The position numbers and the translations under genes are program-made. Positions 25,516-32,963 of a stretch of 39,075 nucleotides of DNA are shown here, one piece after another. Position 1 is the stretch's first letter, and every line of letters begins with the position of its first letter. A model generated the notes under the pieces. That model searched no databases and was not told the DNA's origin. It was given only the letters and a program-made list of their open reading frames with translations. The stretch comes from Acidobacteriota bacterium (GTDB lineage: Bacteria; Acidobacteriota; Terriglobia; Acidiferrales; UBA7541). The stretch is taken from positions 1 through 39,075 of the forward strand of contig JAKAOH010000011.1 of NCBI GenBank assembly GCA_021812285.1. The letters are read 5' to 3'.

Positions 25516-25714
25516 CAATGAAAAAGGCACCGGGGCCAACGATCGCCCAAGGAATTGCACCTTGCCTGACCAGCCCAGCCAGCCTCAATCCATAGGCCTA
25601 AACAATCTACCACTCCCGCCTTCGCTCTTCTCAAATAACAAGCCAGAGGGATTGCACCGCCGGAAACTGCATCCAGCCGCGCACTAATCGGTCATGCCAG
25701 CATTTAGAAAGATA

Positions 25715-25736
25715 ACGTTACGTACATTACGTTACG
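25715..25736. repeat. direct repeat ACGTTACG x2
   Basis: ACGTTACG occurs at 25715-25722 and 25729-25736 with a 14-bp period, in the otherwise empty stretch 25600-25806. The two copies could bind a regulator on one face of the helix, but nothing else identifies the site. Confidence 0.4.
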
Positions 25737-25806
25737 GAGCCGAAATGCGGCAGCGCGAAAGGTCCGAAAGAATGGATTTTTCCGCACTGCCAATTCTGCT
25801 CCGCAA

Positions 25807-27063
25807 TCAAGTTCCCGCTGGCCCCTTCGACAGCATTTCGTGTTCATCCAGCATTCTTTCTTTTTCTGTCTTCTGACGTATGTGATTTCGCAGAAACGCC
25901 GATGTGATGGCGTAAGGCATAAAGTCCTCGCTGTGCTGGGCCGTCCAGCACTCCTCGATTGCCAAGCGGAGGTCGCGCCATCCTCGGCAGAAAGCGCCTC
26001 TGGCTCCGTCGTCCTTTTTAGGAAGACGGAGAATTTGCTCCCGAAAGAATTCGGTTGGCGCTATCTGAACTTCTTTGGGCCTGCGTCGCCAAATGCGGGA
26101 AATCACCTCGAAAACCCGGTAAGGCAACTGCACGAAATCAGAGCTTCTCTTCATTTTGGAGGTGCGGTCGCATGACTCGCGCCAACCCATATCGGGCAGG
26201 CCAGCCATTCCACGGGCCAACGGGAGCGGCTCGATTGCGTATCTGACTTCGCAAAGGAAATCGAGCAGTTGAGAGCAAAACCAATACGTCTCCTCGTTCT
26301 TGACCCTCTGATTTAGCTCTTTGGATTCCGCTTCCGCTCGGGCTAGTTTTTCGTCCAGGTCACGCAGGCGCTCCTTTTTCTCGTTGGCCTGTGCCTGGAT
26401 TATTTCTCTATCCTGTCCGCTCGCCTCTCCCAGAGCCCTTTCGGCTTCGGTGCAAGATTGCGCAAAGCCAAAGCGGCGATTCCGCATTTCTTGGATTTGA
26501 TGTGGCAGCTTCGCAGCCCTGATGCGGTCTGCTCGAAGCGTTTTCCTGTCTACCTCTTGCGGTGACCCGCGAAGGAAAACTTGAGCCAGATCGCGGCGGT
26601 TTCCTCCCTGGATGGGTTCGAACACCCTCCGCAAGTCTTCAATCGTGCCGCCTTTCCGGTTCCGAAACCCCAGCAAGTTGAAACCGATCTCCGGCCAGCA
26701 TTCCTCGAAGAAGGAAAGCCAGTGGTTGAGGCCGCTCAGCAGAAAACTGTCTCCGACCGTGGGCCGACCCCTCTTCGGCTTTGCGGGTTCGGACGGACCG
26801 GGCAGCCAAGTCGTCAAAGGAACAAAAGACAATCCCCCGCCCTGTTGAGTGTCTGAAGAGCGGTTGCCGCTGTGTTCCTGCGCAGCACGGCCCCTTTTTC
26901 GTGTACCCGAGGGACGCTTTTTTGAAAACCTGTCAAGGCCTTCTTTCGGCTTTTGGCGTGCCTTTTTGCGTTTTGGCATTTTCCTGGTGTTCCCTTGGGA
27001 AGCCCGCCTGAATTTTACGGCGGTTCCCGGTAAATCACCCGGATTTTTCCGGCGGTTGCTCAT
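25807..27063 (-). CDS. unknown coiled-coil protein of the island
   Basis: 418 residues from ATG 27063, which has AAGGTGG seven bases upstream; ATG 26979 is possible. The same frame stays open to 27519, but that part runs antisense through the zinc-ribbon gene and was excluded. The N-terminal ~90 residues are very basic and look disordered (MPKRKKARQKPKEG, KKRPSGTRKRGRAAQE). A folded part follows (LSGLNHWLSFFEECWPEIGF), then a coiled coil (EIIQAQANEKKERLRDLDEK then LARAEAESKELNQ) and a C-terminal helical domain. No catalytic motif is seen. The basic tail suggests nucleic-acid binding. It is divergent from the zinc-ribbon gene by 120 bp. Confidence 0.72.
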   Translation of the reverse strand: MSNRRKNPGDLPGTAVKFRRASQGNTRKMPKRKKARQKPKEGLDRFSKKRPSGTRKRGRAAQEHSGNRSSDTQQGGGLSFVPLTTWLPGPSEPAKPKRGRPTVGDSFLLSGLNHWLSFFEECWPEIGFNLLGFRNRKGGTIEDLRRVFEPIQGGNRRDLAQVFLRGSPQEVDRKTLRADRIRAAKLPHQIQEMRNRRFGFAQSCTEAERALGEASGQDREIIQAQANEKKERLRDLDEKLARAEAESKELNQRVKNEETYWFCSQLLDFLCEVRYAIEPLPLARGMAGLPDMGWRESCDRTSKMKRSSDFVQLPYRVFEVISRIWRRRPKEVQIAPTEFFREQILRLPKKDDGARGAFCRGWRDLRLAIEECWTAQHSEDFMPYAITSAFLRNHIRQKTEKERMLDEHEMLSKGPAGT

Positions 27064-27183
27064 CCCGAAACCACCTTCTCTGGGCCGCCAAACCCGGATT
27101 GCACTAAGTGACCGCTTATCCTGTACTTGCCCGATATGCGGCCATTCGCAACTGAGGCTGCTGTAGGGGCAAGGGAGAAGGAT

Positions 27184-27546
27184 ATGCCAACGATAACCGA
27201 TCACAAGTTCCCCTGTCCGGTTTGCACGCGCTCGATTGAGGTGCGGGTGACGAAGAAAGGCAAACCGTACGTTACGTGCGATCCGTGCGGGGTCCAGATG
27301 TTCGTTCGCGGGCCTGCCGGAATTGCGGAGTTCGAGCGGCTGATCGAGCAGGGCAACCGGGACGGGCTGCCAGAGCGGCTGGCCGAGATGGAACGGCGCT
27401 ACCGGCTGACCTGCCCGGAATGCGGCAACAAATTCTGGGCCGAACCGGGGCTGATCAAGACGAGCGGCTTCGACGGAAGCCTGAAAGGATTTCGATGCCC
27501 GCAAAAGGGTTGCGGGCAAATCGTGCCATGGGGAGGCAAACGATGA
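27184..27546 (+). CDS. small double zinc-ribbon protein
   Basis: 120 residues from ATG 27184 with AGAAGGA just upstream. It has two four-cysteine clusters. The first is CPVC (11-14) with CDPC (~32-35); the second is CPEC (~78-81) with CPQKGC at ~105-110. These are zinc ribbons that normally bind nucleic acid or another protein. Between them is a helix (EFERLIEQGNRDGLPERLAE). It overlaps the next gene by 4 bp (ATGA), so the two are translationally coupled. Function unknown; its place beside the integrase would suit a directionality or regulatory role, but nothing in the sequence proves that. Confidence 0.8.
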   Translation: MPTITDHKFPCPVCTRSIEVRVTKKGKPYVTCDPCGVQMFVRGPAGIAEFERLIEQGNRDGLPERLAEMERRYRLTCPECGNKFWAEPGLIKTSGFDGSLKGFRCPQKGCGQIVPWGGKR

Positions 27547-27671
27547 GGATCACAGTGGTTGGGGCAGCGGCAATCGTCCTGGCGGTGATCGCAGCAGTGC
27601 TGCTGATCCGCCATTTGGACCAGAAGAACAAGCCCAATCCAGGGCTGAATCCCGGTCAAAACCCGGCATAA
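27543..27671 (+). CDS. 42-aa single-pass membrane peptide
   Basis: ATG 27543 overlaps the zinc-ribbon stop codon. The product begins MRITVVGAAAIVLAVIAAVL, one transmembrane helix followed by LIRHLDQKNK and a Pro/Asn-rich repeat-like tail (PNPGLNPGQNPA). Coupling to the zinc-ribbon gene supports that it is real despite its size. The topology would be N-in or N-out single pass; function unknown. Confidence 0.68.
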   Translation: MRITVVGAAAIVLAVIAAVLLIRHLDQKNKPNPGLNPGQNPA

Positions 27672-27869
27672 ACGGAGGGCCTCGAATCGAGGCATTGCAG
27701 GCACTTGCTTCTGGAAAAGACAACTCGCGAGCCTTCGCCCGAGCAAAAGGCGGAACGGGCCACGGGGAATGGAGCGCCACAAGCGGCCCTTCTGCCCGCT
27801 GCTCTTCCAGACGCGCGCCGTGATACCATTCTGCCCGCGACACCAAAGAGAGCGAAGAGAGGCAAATGC

Positions 27870-29084
27870 ATGTCTCGTCGCTCTCAGGTGGGCAGCATCG
27901 AGAAAAGTGGCAAATGGTACGTAGTGCGGTTTTGGAAGGACGTTCCGGGGCAGGAGCAGCGGATACACGCCAGCGAGCGTATCTGTCCGGTCTCCGGTCC
28001 CGGCAGTCTGAACAGAACCGAACGTAGAAGACGGGCTCTTCAGATTGTGATGTCGAGTGGCGTGAACGATCCGCAGAAGTTCGCGGAAGCGACGGTCGGC
28101 ACCACATTCAGAGAGCAGTCGGAGCGATTCATGCAGCAAGCCGCAGAGCGGAAGAGGCGACCGATTAAGCCAAAAACGTTGCAGGAGTGGCGATACTGCG
28201 TGGACAAGTGGTTAAACCCGCATCTTGGCGAGATGCCCCTTGCGGATGTTCATAACGGCGCTCTCAAGGCGCTGGTAGCGAAGATGGACGCCGCTGGGCT
28301 GTCTCCCAAGAGCATTAACAACCATATCGGGCTGGCAAAACAGGTCGTGGGATCGGCTAAGGACGAGAACGGAGAGCCGCTGTTTCCCCGCAAGTGGGAC
28401 GCCGAGTTTATGGACTTGCCCACCGTAAGGAATCAGCGGAAGCCGAAATTTACGAGCGAGCAGGTGAGTTCACTACTGCGAAACGTCGTCGGCCAGAAAC
28501 GTGTGCTGTACGCGCTCCTGGCAGGAACGGGGTTACGCATTGGCGAGGCGCTCGGGCTTGAAATCGACAAGCACGTCTCGTCAGACTGCCGTGTCCTGCA
28601 TGTTCGCCAGTCCGTCTGGAACCGCAAACCCCAGGAACCGAAAACGGCGAATGCCATTCGCGAAGTGGACATCTGTCCCGCCCTGGCCACCATGCTCAAG
28701 GAATTCATCGGTGACCGTAAGAGCGGGTTCCTGTTTACGAGCGAAACCGGCCGTCCGCTGTCCGATACGAATGTGCTGCACCGCTCGCTTCACCCTGCCC
28801 TCAAAAAGCTGGGAATCGAGCAGTGCGGTTTCCACGCGTTTCGGCGGTTCCGGGCGACGTTCCTCAGCGGATGTCGGGTACCGGAGTCGTTGATACGATT
28901 CTGGCTCGGCCACGCCAGCAAGAACGTCACAGACGGGTATGTCCGGTGGGAACAAGAACCAGCGTATCGGCTATCGGTGGCTGATAGTGTTGGTCTCGGG
29001 TTCGAGCTTCCGCAGGCAGAGAGCCCAATTGTCCGTAATGTCCGTAGAAAATCGAGCAAAGCGGAAACTGTAGTGGCTGCATAA
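27870..29084 (+). CDS. int: tyrosine recombinase (phage-type integrase) of the island
   Basis: 404 residues from ATG 27870, with GAGAGG upstream. The N-terminal arm-binding region is followed by a core-binding SAM-like domain (FREQSERFMQQAAERKRRPI, LQEWRYCVDKWLNPHLGEMP) and the catalytic domain. The catalytic set is R223 (GTGLRIGEAL), H322/R325 (HAFRRFRATF), H348 (LGHASKN) and nucleophile Y357 (TDGYVRW). It would integrate and excise the element at tRNA-Pro. It lies between the zinc-ribbon pair and the tRNA. Its 3' end overlaps the right-end arm-type repeats at 29029-29046. Confidence 0.93.
   Translation: MSRRSQVGSIEKSGKWYVVRFWKDVPGQEQRIHASERICPVSGPGSLNRTERRRRALQIVMSSGVNDPQKFAEATVGTTFREQSERFMQQAAERKRRPIKPKTLQEWRYCVDKWLNPHLGEMPLADVHNGALKALVAKMDAAGLSPKSINNHIGLAKQVVGSAKDENGEPLFPRKWDAEFMDLPTVRNQRKPKFTSEQVSSLLRNVVGQKRVLYALLAGTGLRIGEALGLEIDKHVSSDCRVLHVRQSVWNRKPQEPKTANAIREVDICPALATMLKEFIGDRKSGFLFTSETGRPLSDTNVLHRSLHPALKKLGIEQCGFHAFRRFRATFLSGCRVPESLIRFWLGHASKNVTDGYVRWEQEPAYRLSVADSVGLGFELPQAESPIVRNVRRKSSKAETVVAA
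29029..29046 (+). repeat. candidate integrase arm-type sites, right end
   Basis: TTGTCCGTA (29029) and ATGTCCGTA (29038) are spaced 9 bp and followed by GAAAATCG, within the last codons of the integrase gene and 62 bp inside attR. They mirror the pair at 13788-13806 in the same orientation. Confidence 0.55.
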
Positions 29085-29108
29085 ACGATAGAGCGAGGAA
29101 GGTTTGGA

Positions 29109-29155
29109 ATGGTCGGGGCGAGTGGATTTGAACCACCGACCTCCTGGTCCCGAAC
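29109..29155. repeat. attR: 47-bp repeat inside the tRNA-Pro gene
   Basis: Identical to 13667-13713. It covers the tRNA from the last base of the 5' anticodon stem through the 3' CCA. Crossover in the anticodon loop region with regeneration of an intact tRNA is the usual outcome for tyrosine integrases. Confidence 0.9.
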
Positions 29156-29187
29156 CAGGCGCTCTAGCCAGGCTGAGCCACGCCCCG
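29110..29187 (-). tRNA. tRNA-Pro (anticodon CGG)
   Basis: The 78-nt minus-strand cloverleaf is complete. It has acceptor CGGGGCG/CGCCCCG, D-arm GCTC/GAGC, anticodon stem CCTGG/CCAGG around loop TTCGGGA (anticodon CGG, decoding CCG), T-arm GGTGG/CCACT with TTCAAAT, discriminator A and encoded CCA. Its 3' half is supplied by the island's attachment repeat, so integration left the gene intact. Confidence 0.93.
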
Positions 29188-29432
29188 ACGAAAAAAAACA
29201 GGTGTTTTCGTTCGGCGGACAGCGGAAAGAAAAGCCGAAAAAACCACCGGAGGCTTGAATTTAACATACCGGTGAGCGGGCTGGCCAGTCGGCGAGAGGA
29301 TCGGACGCGCACCGCTTCGGCATAAAACGCGCTGGCGCAAAACGGCGTGGAAATTCCCTTCCGGACGAAGAATCGGCACCGGTGAAAGAGCGGATTTATA
29401 ATCGGAAAGCTCAGGCGGCCAGGAGGTCGGAA

Positions 29433-29627
29433 ATGCAACTCACGATTACGCAGGAAGAGGCGCAGGTTCTTTCCGATCTGCTGAACGCTTATTTGCCGGA
29501 ATTGCGCGAAGAGGCTTACAAAAGCGAGAATTTCGCTTTGCGCGAGCAATTGCAGCGCCGGGAAAACGCTTTGCACGCGCTGCTCACGCGGCTCGGCGCG
29601 CTGCTCGGACAACCGCGTCCCTGCTGA
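29433..29627 (+). CDS. small conserved-looking helical protein
   Basis: 64 residues from ATG 29433, with an excellent AGGAGGT six bases upstream and a TATAAT at 29397-29402 as possible -10 box. The sequence (MQLTITQEEAQVLSDLLNAY, then LPELREEAYKSENFALREQL) is acidic-to-amphipathic helix throughout, with a Leu-rich C-terminus (ALHALLTRLGALLG). No motif is recognised. It looks like a small soluble helical hairpin. Confidence 0.75.
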   Translation: MQLTITQEEAQVLSDLLNAYLPELREEAYKSENFALREQLQRRENALHALLTRLGALLGQPRPC

Positions 29628-29725
29628 TCTGCGGAAACGAGCTACCAACGAGTGGGCAGCGGCACTGGCGCGCGACCGTTGCGTGGCGAATCGCGAAACA
29701 TCAGCGTTCCCGAACGAGAGGAGAC

Positions 29726-30733
29726 ATGCAGCGACCATCCCCGGAGGAAACCAAATTGCTGCTCTGCGTGCACCACGCGTTCACGCTCTGGCGGCTGCCG
29801 GGCGACCTGCCAGCGCGGATCCGGGAACGCTGGCCGCAAATGAACGTGGAGGCGCTGCCGGATTCGACGCGGCTGGGCGAGGAACTCGAGGACGCGGACA
29901 TTTACGTAGGGTTCTGGGCGCGGCCGGAACTTTTCCGCCGGGCGCGCAAGCTGCGTTGGGTGCACGCGACGGCGGCGGGCGTGAGCCAATTGCTGCACGC
30001 GGAATTCGTGGCGAGCGACGTGGTGCTGACGAACGCGCGCGGCGTGAACGCCGAACCGATCGGCGACCACACGATGGGCATGATCCTGGCTTTCGTGCGG
30101 CATTTGCCCAGCGCATGGCGACACCAGAAGGAACATCGGTGGGCGCAACAGGAAATCTGGGACGAACGGCCGCGGCCGATGGAACTGTGCGGGCAAACGT
30201 TGGTGCTGGTGGGACTGGGCGCGGTGGGCGGAGCAATCGCCAGGCGAGCGCGAGGATTCGGCATGCGAATTCTGGCGGTGACGCGCTCGGGCCGCGACGC
30301 AAAGGGGCTCGCGGACGAAACCTTCCCGGCAGACCGGCTGGATGAAGCGATCGGGCAGGCGGATTTCGTGGTGCTGGCCGCTCCCGATACTTCGGAGACA
30401 AAACATTTGATAGATGAACGGCGGCTGCGGCGGATGAAGCGGACGGCGTATCTGTTGAACGTGTCGCGCGGAGCGCTGGTGGACGAAACCGCGCTCGCGC
30501 AAGCGCTCGGCGAACACCGGATCGCGGGCACCGCGCTCGACGTGGCCGAACGCGAGCCACTGGACGCCGAAAGCCCGCTGTGGGAGATGGAAAACGTCCT
30601 CATCACGCCGCACATCGCGAACGCCAGCGAGCGACTGTGGGAACGGCAGGCGGCGATTCTACTGGAAAATCTGGAGCGATGGTTCGCCGGCAGAGAGCTT
30701 TTGAACGTGGTGGACAAGCAGCGCGGATATTGA
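29726..30733 (+). CDS. D-2-hydroxyacid dehydrogenase family protein
   Basis: 335 residues, NAD(P)-dependent oxidoreductase that interconverts 2-keto and D-2-hydroxy acids in the cytosol. The nucleotide-binding fold has GLGAVGGAIARR (~163-174). The catalytic triad residues are Arg in NVSRGALVDE, Glu in DVAEREPLDAESPLWE and His in NVLITPHIANAS. Length and order fit the family (formate/glycerate/phosphoglycerate dehydrogenase type); the specific substrate cannot be told. It is preceded by GAGAGGAGAC as ribosome-binding site. It is transcribed toward the convergent VWFA-related gene. Confidence 0.9.
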   Translation: MQRPSPEETKLLLCVHHAFTLWRLPGDLPARIRERWPQMNVEALPDSTRLGEELEDADIYVGFWARPELFRRARKLRWVHATAAGVSQLLHAEFVASDVVLTNARGVNAEPIGDHTMGMILAFVRHLPSAWRHQKEHRWAQQEIWDERPRPMELCGQTLVLVGLGAVGGAIARRARGFGMRILAVTRSGRDAKGLADETFPADRLDEAIGQADFVVLAAPDTSETKHLIDERRLRRMKRTAYLLNVSRGALVDETALAQALGEHRIAGTALDVAEREPLDAESPLWEMENVLITPHIANASERLWERQAAILLENLERWFAGRELLNVVDKQRGY

Positions 30734-30782
30734 ATTCCGGCGCGGCACGCGCGCCGGAAAAACGCGAAAGTTCCCGAGAAAC

Positions 30783-31925
30783 CTACCTCTTTTTCTTTTT
30801 TCTCTGGTCGGAAGCGCCGGCAGGTTTCGGGGCCATGTAACCCTCGCGGGCATAGATGTGATACTTCACTTTTTTATTGTGCTGATTGACGATGACGAGC
30901 GGCTTGCCGTCGGGCGCAACCAGCTGAACCTTGAGCTTGTGGTATTTGCCGTCGTTGGGATGATCGGAAGGCGTGTAAGCAATGCTGTACTGATCGCGGA
31001 GCGACTGGGCCACCTGCTCGAAAATGCCGGGCATTTCGCCATCGAAACGCGGGAACCACGCGCGGCCACCGGTGTAACGGGCGAACGCGCCCATCTGATT
31101 TTCGGCTTGCAGGAAATTCAAGCGCTGCATATTGCCGAGCAAGCCGCGCGCCTCGGCCCAGAGGTAAATGGGCTGGTCCACACCGACGGAAAAGATGGTG
31201 ACGTCAGTTTCCTTAAGGCGGTTGAGCACCTGGTCGAGATTGTGATGGCTGAAGGTGTTCAGGCCGGAAGCGATCAAGAGAATCGCCTTTTTGCCCTTGA
31301 CGTTTTCCAACCGATTGAGCGTGTAGAGGACCGCGTCGTAGAGGTCGGCTTCGCTGAAGCCGGGATAGACGAGCGACTGCAGGGCGTCACGAACGTCCAT
31401 TTTGTTGCGGGTGAAATCCACAAGAATGTGCGGGCGCAGATCGAACGTGACCAGCGCGACCCAATCCTGCGGCTTCAATTGATTCAGAAATTCGTAGGCC
31501 CAGCTTTCGCCGGTGTAGGCGAACCAACCGTAGTAAAGCTGGCTGAATTCCATGAGGACAACGATGGTAATCGGAGCGTCGGAGGGCGCGAAATTGGAGA
31601 TGGTTTGGGGAACGCCGTCATCGAGGATGCGGAAATTCTGCTGCTTCAGGCCGGGAATCGGATTGCCGTTGTCGTCGGTGACGACGACGTCCACCGTCAC
31701 AATGTTGCGCTGCACTTTCACGGTGTATTGCGGCGGCTGCTCCTGCTGTTGGGGCGGCGGAGGGGGCGCCTGCGTCTGCGGAGGCGCTGTTTGCGGAGGC
31801 GTCTGGGAAGGCGGGGTGATCGGACCGGGACGTCCTTGCGCGAAAGCGGCGCCGGCGCCCGCGGCGAACAGAAGGGTTGCAACGGTCAGCGTGGCAAATG
31901 CATGCGTGAGTCTGGCCTTCCCCAT
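30783..31925 (-). CDS. secreted VWFA-related domain protein (acidobacterial type)
   Basis: 380 residues from ATG 31925. The signal peptide (LTVATLLFAAGAGAAFAQ) is followed by a Pro/Gln-rich linker (~30-65), a beta region (TVDVVVTDDNGNPIPGLKQQ then NFRILDDGVPQTIS) and a von Willebrand A-like domain (~110-330). The position of the metal-binding DxSxS motif reads VLMEFSQLYYG, so the usual Asp is replaced and metal binding is doubtful. The C-terminus is basic (SDQRKKKKR). VWFA-related proteins of this organisation are a hallmark of Acidobacteria; function is unknown, probably adhesion or periplasmic assembly. Confidence 0.87.
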   Translation of the reverse strand: MGKARLTHAFATLTVATLLFAAGAGAAFAQGRPGPITPPSQTPPQTAPPQTQAPPPPPQQQEQPPQYTVKVQRNIVTVDVVVTDDNGNPIPGLKQQNFRILDDGVPQTISNFAPSDAPITIVVLMEFSQLYYGWFAYTGESWAYEFLNQLKPQDWVALVTFDLRPHILVDFTRNKMDVRDALQSLVYPGFSEADLYDAVLYTLNRLENVKGKKAILLIASGLNTFSHHNLDQVLNRLKETDVTIFSVGVDQPIYLWAEARGLLGNMQRLNFLQAENQMGAFARYTGGRAWFPRFDGEMPGIFEQVAQSLRDQYSIAYTPSDHPNDGKYHKLKVQLVAPDGKPLVIVNQHNKKVKYHIYAREGYMAPKPAGASDQRKKKKR

Positions 31926-32074
31926 GGGTCCTCGCCTTTCTCCAAAGCAGGATGCCGACAACTTCGGACGAGCGTCCCACCACGACCTCGGCTCGCTCAA
32001 CAAAACGATTCTCTCACGCGGCGGCGGGCTTTGGCCACGCATTTAGGGCGGCGCGGAGGATGCGAAAGCGGCGG

Positions 32075-32851
32075 TCAGTTGACCCAGTCGTCGGGACGCG
32101 AAGGTGGCTTATCGCGATGGCGGCGGACGTAGTCGTCGTAGCGGCGGCGATTGCGTTGCACTTTCCAGTCCGAGTAACGATTGCGAGCCCGGTAGAGCAT
32201 CGAACTGCGCCGCAGGTAGAACCAGCCGACGAAAATCGCCGAAAGATGGGTGAGGTGGGCGACGTGGTCGTTGGCTCCGCCCATGGTTCCGATGAATTCG
32301 ATCGCGCCCATCAGGATGGCGTAAAAGCGCATGGGAATGGAGATAGGCAAGGGGAACAGCCAGACCTGGCGATCGGGAAACAGCAGCGCGGCAGCGGTGA
32401 TCACGCCGAAAACAGAGCCGGAAGCGCCGATCGTCGGAATTACGGCCGTGCCCATGCCGTGCGGATCCATCAGAATTTTCACGAGGACCGTCACCAGGCC
32501 GGCTCCGACGCCGGTGAGGAAATAATAGAAATAGAAGCGGCGCTTGCCCCATTGGCGTTCGAGGTCGCAACCGAACATCCAGAGGAACAACATGTTCCAG
32601 AACAGATGCCAGAAGCCGCCGTGGAGAAAAAGGTAGGTGAACGGCTGCCAGAGCCAACCGTGGATGAACGCCCACGGCACCAGGCCAAACCACTGGAAGA
32701 TTGCGTATTCGGCGCCGGGCCCGCCGACGTAGCGAATCAGGAGCTCGACCACGAGCACGGCGCTATTGGCGATCAGCAGCGTGGTGACGCCGGGCGTGAT
32801 CCACTGACGCCAGTTGAACGGATAGTTCCTGTAACGATACGACGTTGCCAT
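32075..32851 (-). CDS. rhomboid-family intramembrane serine protease
   Basis: 258 residues with six hydrophobic helices. The conserved HGGFWHLFWNMLFLWMFG (77-94, with the oxyanion His/Asn) lies in helix 2, the GxSG nucleophile motif IGASGSVFG gives Ser144, and the helix-6 His is in HVAHLTHLSA (H199). It would cleave transmembrane segments of other membrane proteins. The long cytoplasmic C-terminus (RARNRYSDWKVQRNRRRYDD) is basic. A pairing with the neighbouring membrane-associated genes cannot be shown. Confidence 0.9.
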   Translation of the reverse strand: MATSYRYRNYPFNWRQWITPGVTTLLIANSAVLVVELLIRYVGGPGAEYAIFQWFGLVPWAFIHGWLWQPFTYLFLHGGFWHLFWNMLFLWMFGCDLERQWGKRRFYFYYFLTGVGAGLVTVLVKILMDPHGMGTAVIPTIGASGSVFGVITAAALLFPDRQVWLFPLPISIPMRFYAILMGAIEFIGTMGGANDHVAHLTHLSAIFVGWFYLRRSSMLYRARNRYSDWKVQRNRRRYDDYVRRHRDKPPSRPDDWVN

Positions 32852-32963
32852 GGCTTAGAAAGAGTCTAGAAACAGCCTGCGCGGAAGTCAAAACGCGCGA
32901 GGGTGCCTGTCGGCAATCGGGCATCCCCGCGCGGAAACCTGGCGAAGAACGTGGACGGCGCAA

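Larger units (their letters stand above)
25330..25597. repeat. nested inverted-repeat structure enclosing the small ORF
   Basis: The outer arms are 25 bp each (25330-25354 and 25573-25597). They are reverse complements at 23 of 25 positions and start GCCTATGGATT on the left. The inner arms are 13 bp (25369-25381, TGGCCCCGGTGCC, and 25526-25538) and are perfect reverse complements. The centre carries two further hairpins and the ribosome-binding site of the 37-aa ORF. This could be a MITE-like element, an inverted duplication, or a large structured RNA/DNA. Confidence 0.7.
13667..29155. mobile_element. integrated genomic (defence) island in tRNA-Pro(CGG)
   Basis: The element is bounded by a 47-bp perfect direct repeat (13667-13713 and 29109-29155). 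The right copy is the 3' part of an intact tRNA-Pro gene. A tyrosine integrase (27870-29084) lies immediately inside the tRNA end, and matching short repeats occur just inside both ends. Between them are an uncharacterised nucleotide-metabolism operon, a TIR protein, a type I restriction-modification system, a SIR2-like protein and several unknown small genes. Base composition is visibly less GC-rich than the flanks. No conjugation, capsid or replication gene is recognised, so it looks like a non-autonomous or satellite integrative island. Excision would give a ~15.4-kb circle. Confidence 0.88.

Noticed and set aside
25330-25597. Integron attC site
   Set aside because: Arms are in the wrong orientation for RYYYAAC/GTTRRRY core sites and the unit is too long; no IntI-type integrase nearby.
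27064-27519. N-terminal extension of the coiled-coil protein
   Set aside because: It runs antisense through the zinc-ribbon gene; the ATG at 27063 has a ribosome-binding site.
13714-29108. Possible prophage
   Set aside because: No capsid, portal, terminase, tail or lysis gene seen; cargo is defence-type, so integrative island is the better name.
30858-32132. 424-aa plus-strand frame opposite the VWFA-related gene
   Set aside because: Shadow of a GC-rich gene; no domain, low-complexity Arg/Gly segments.
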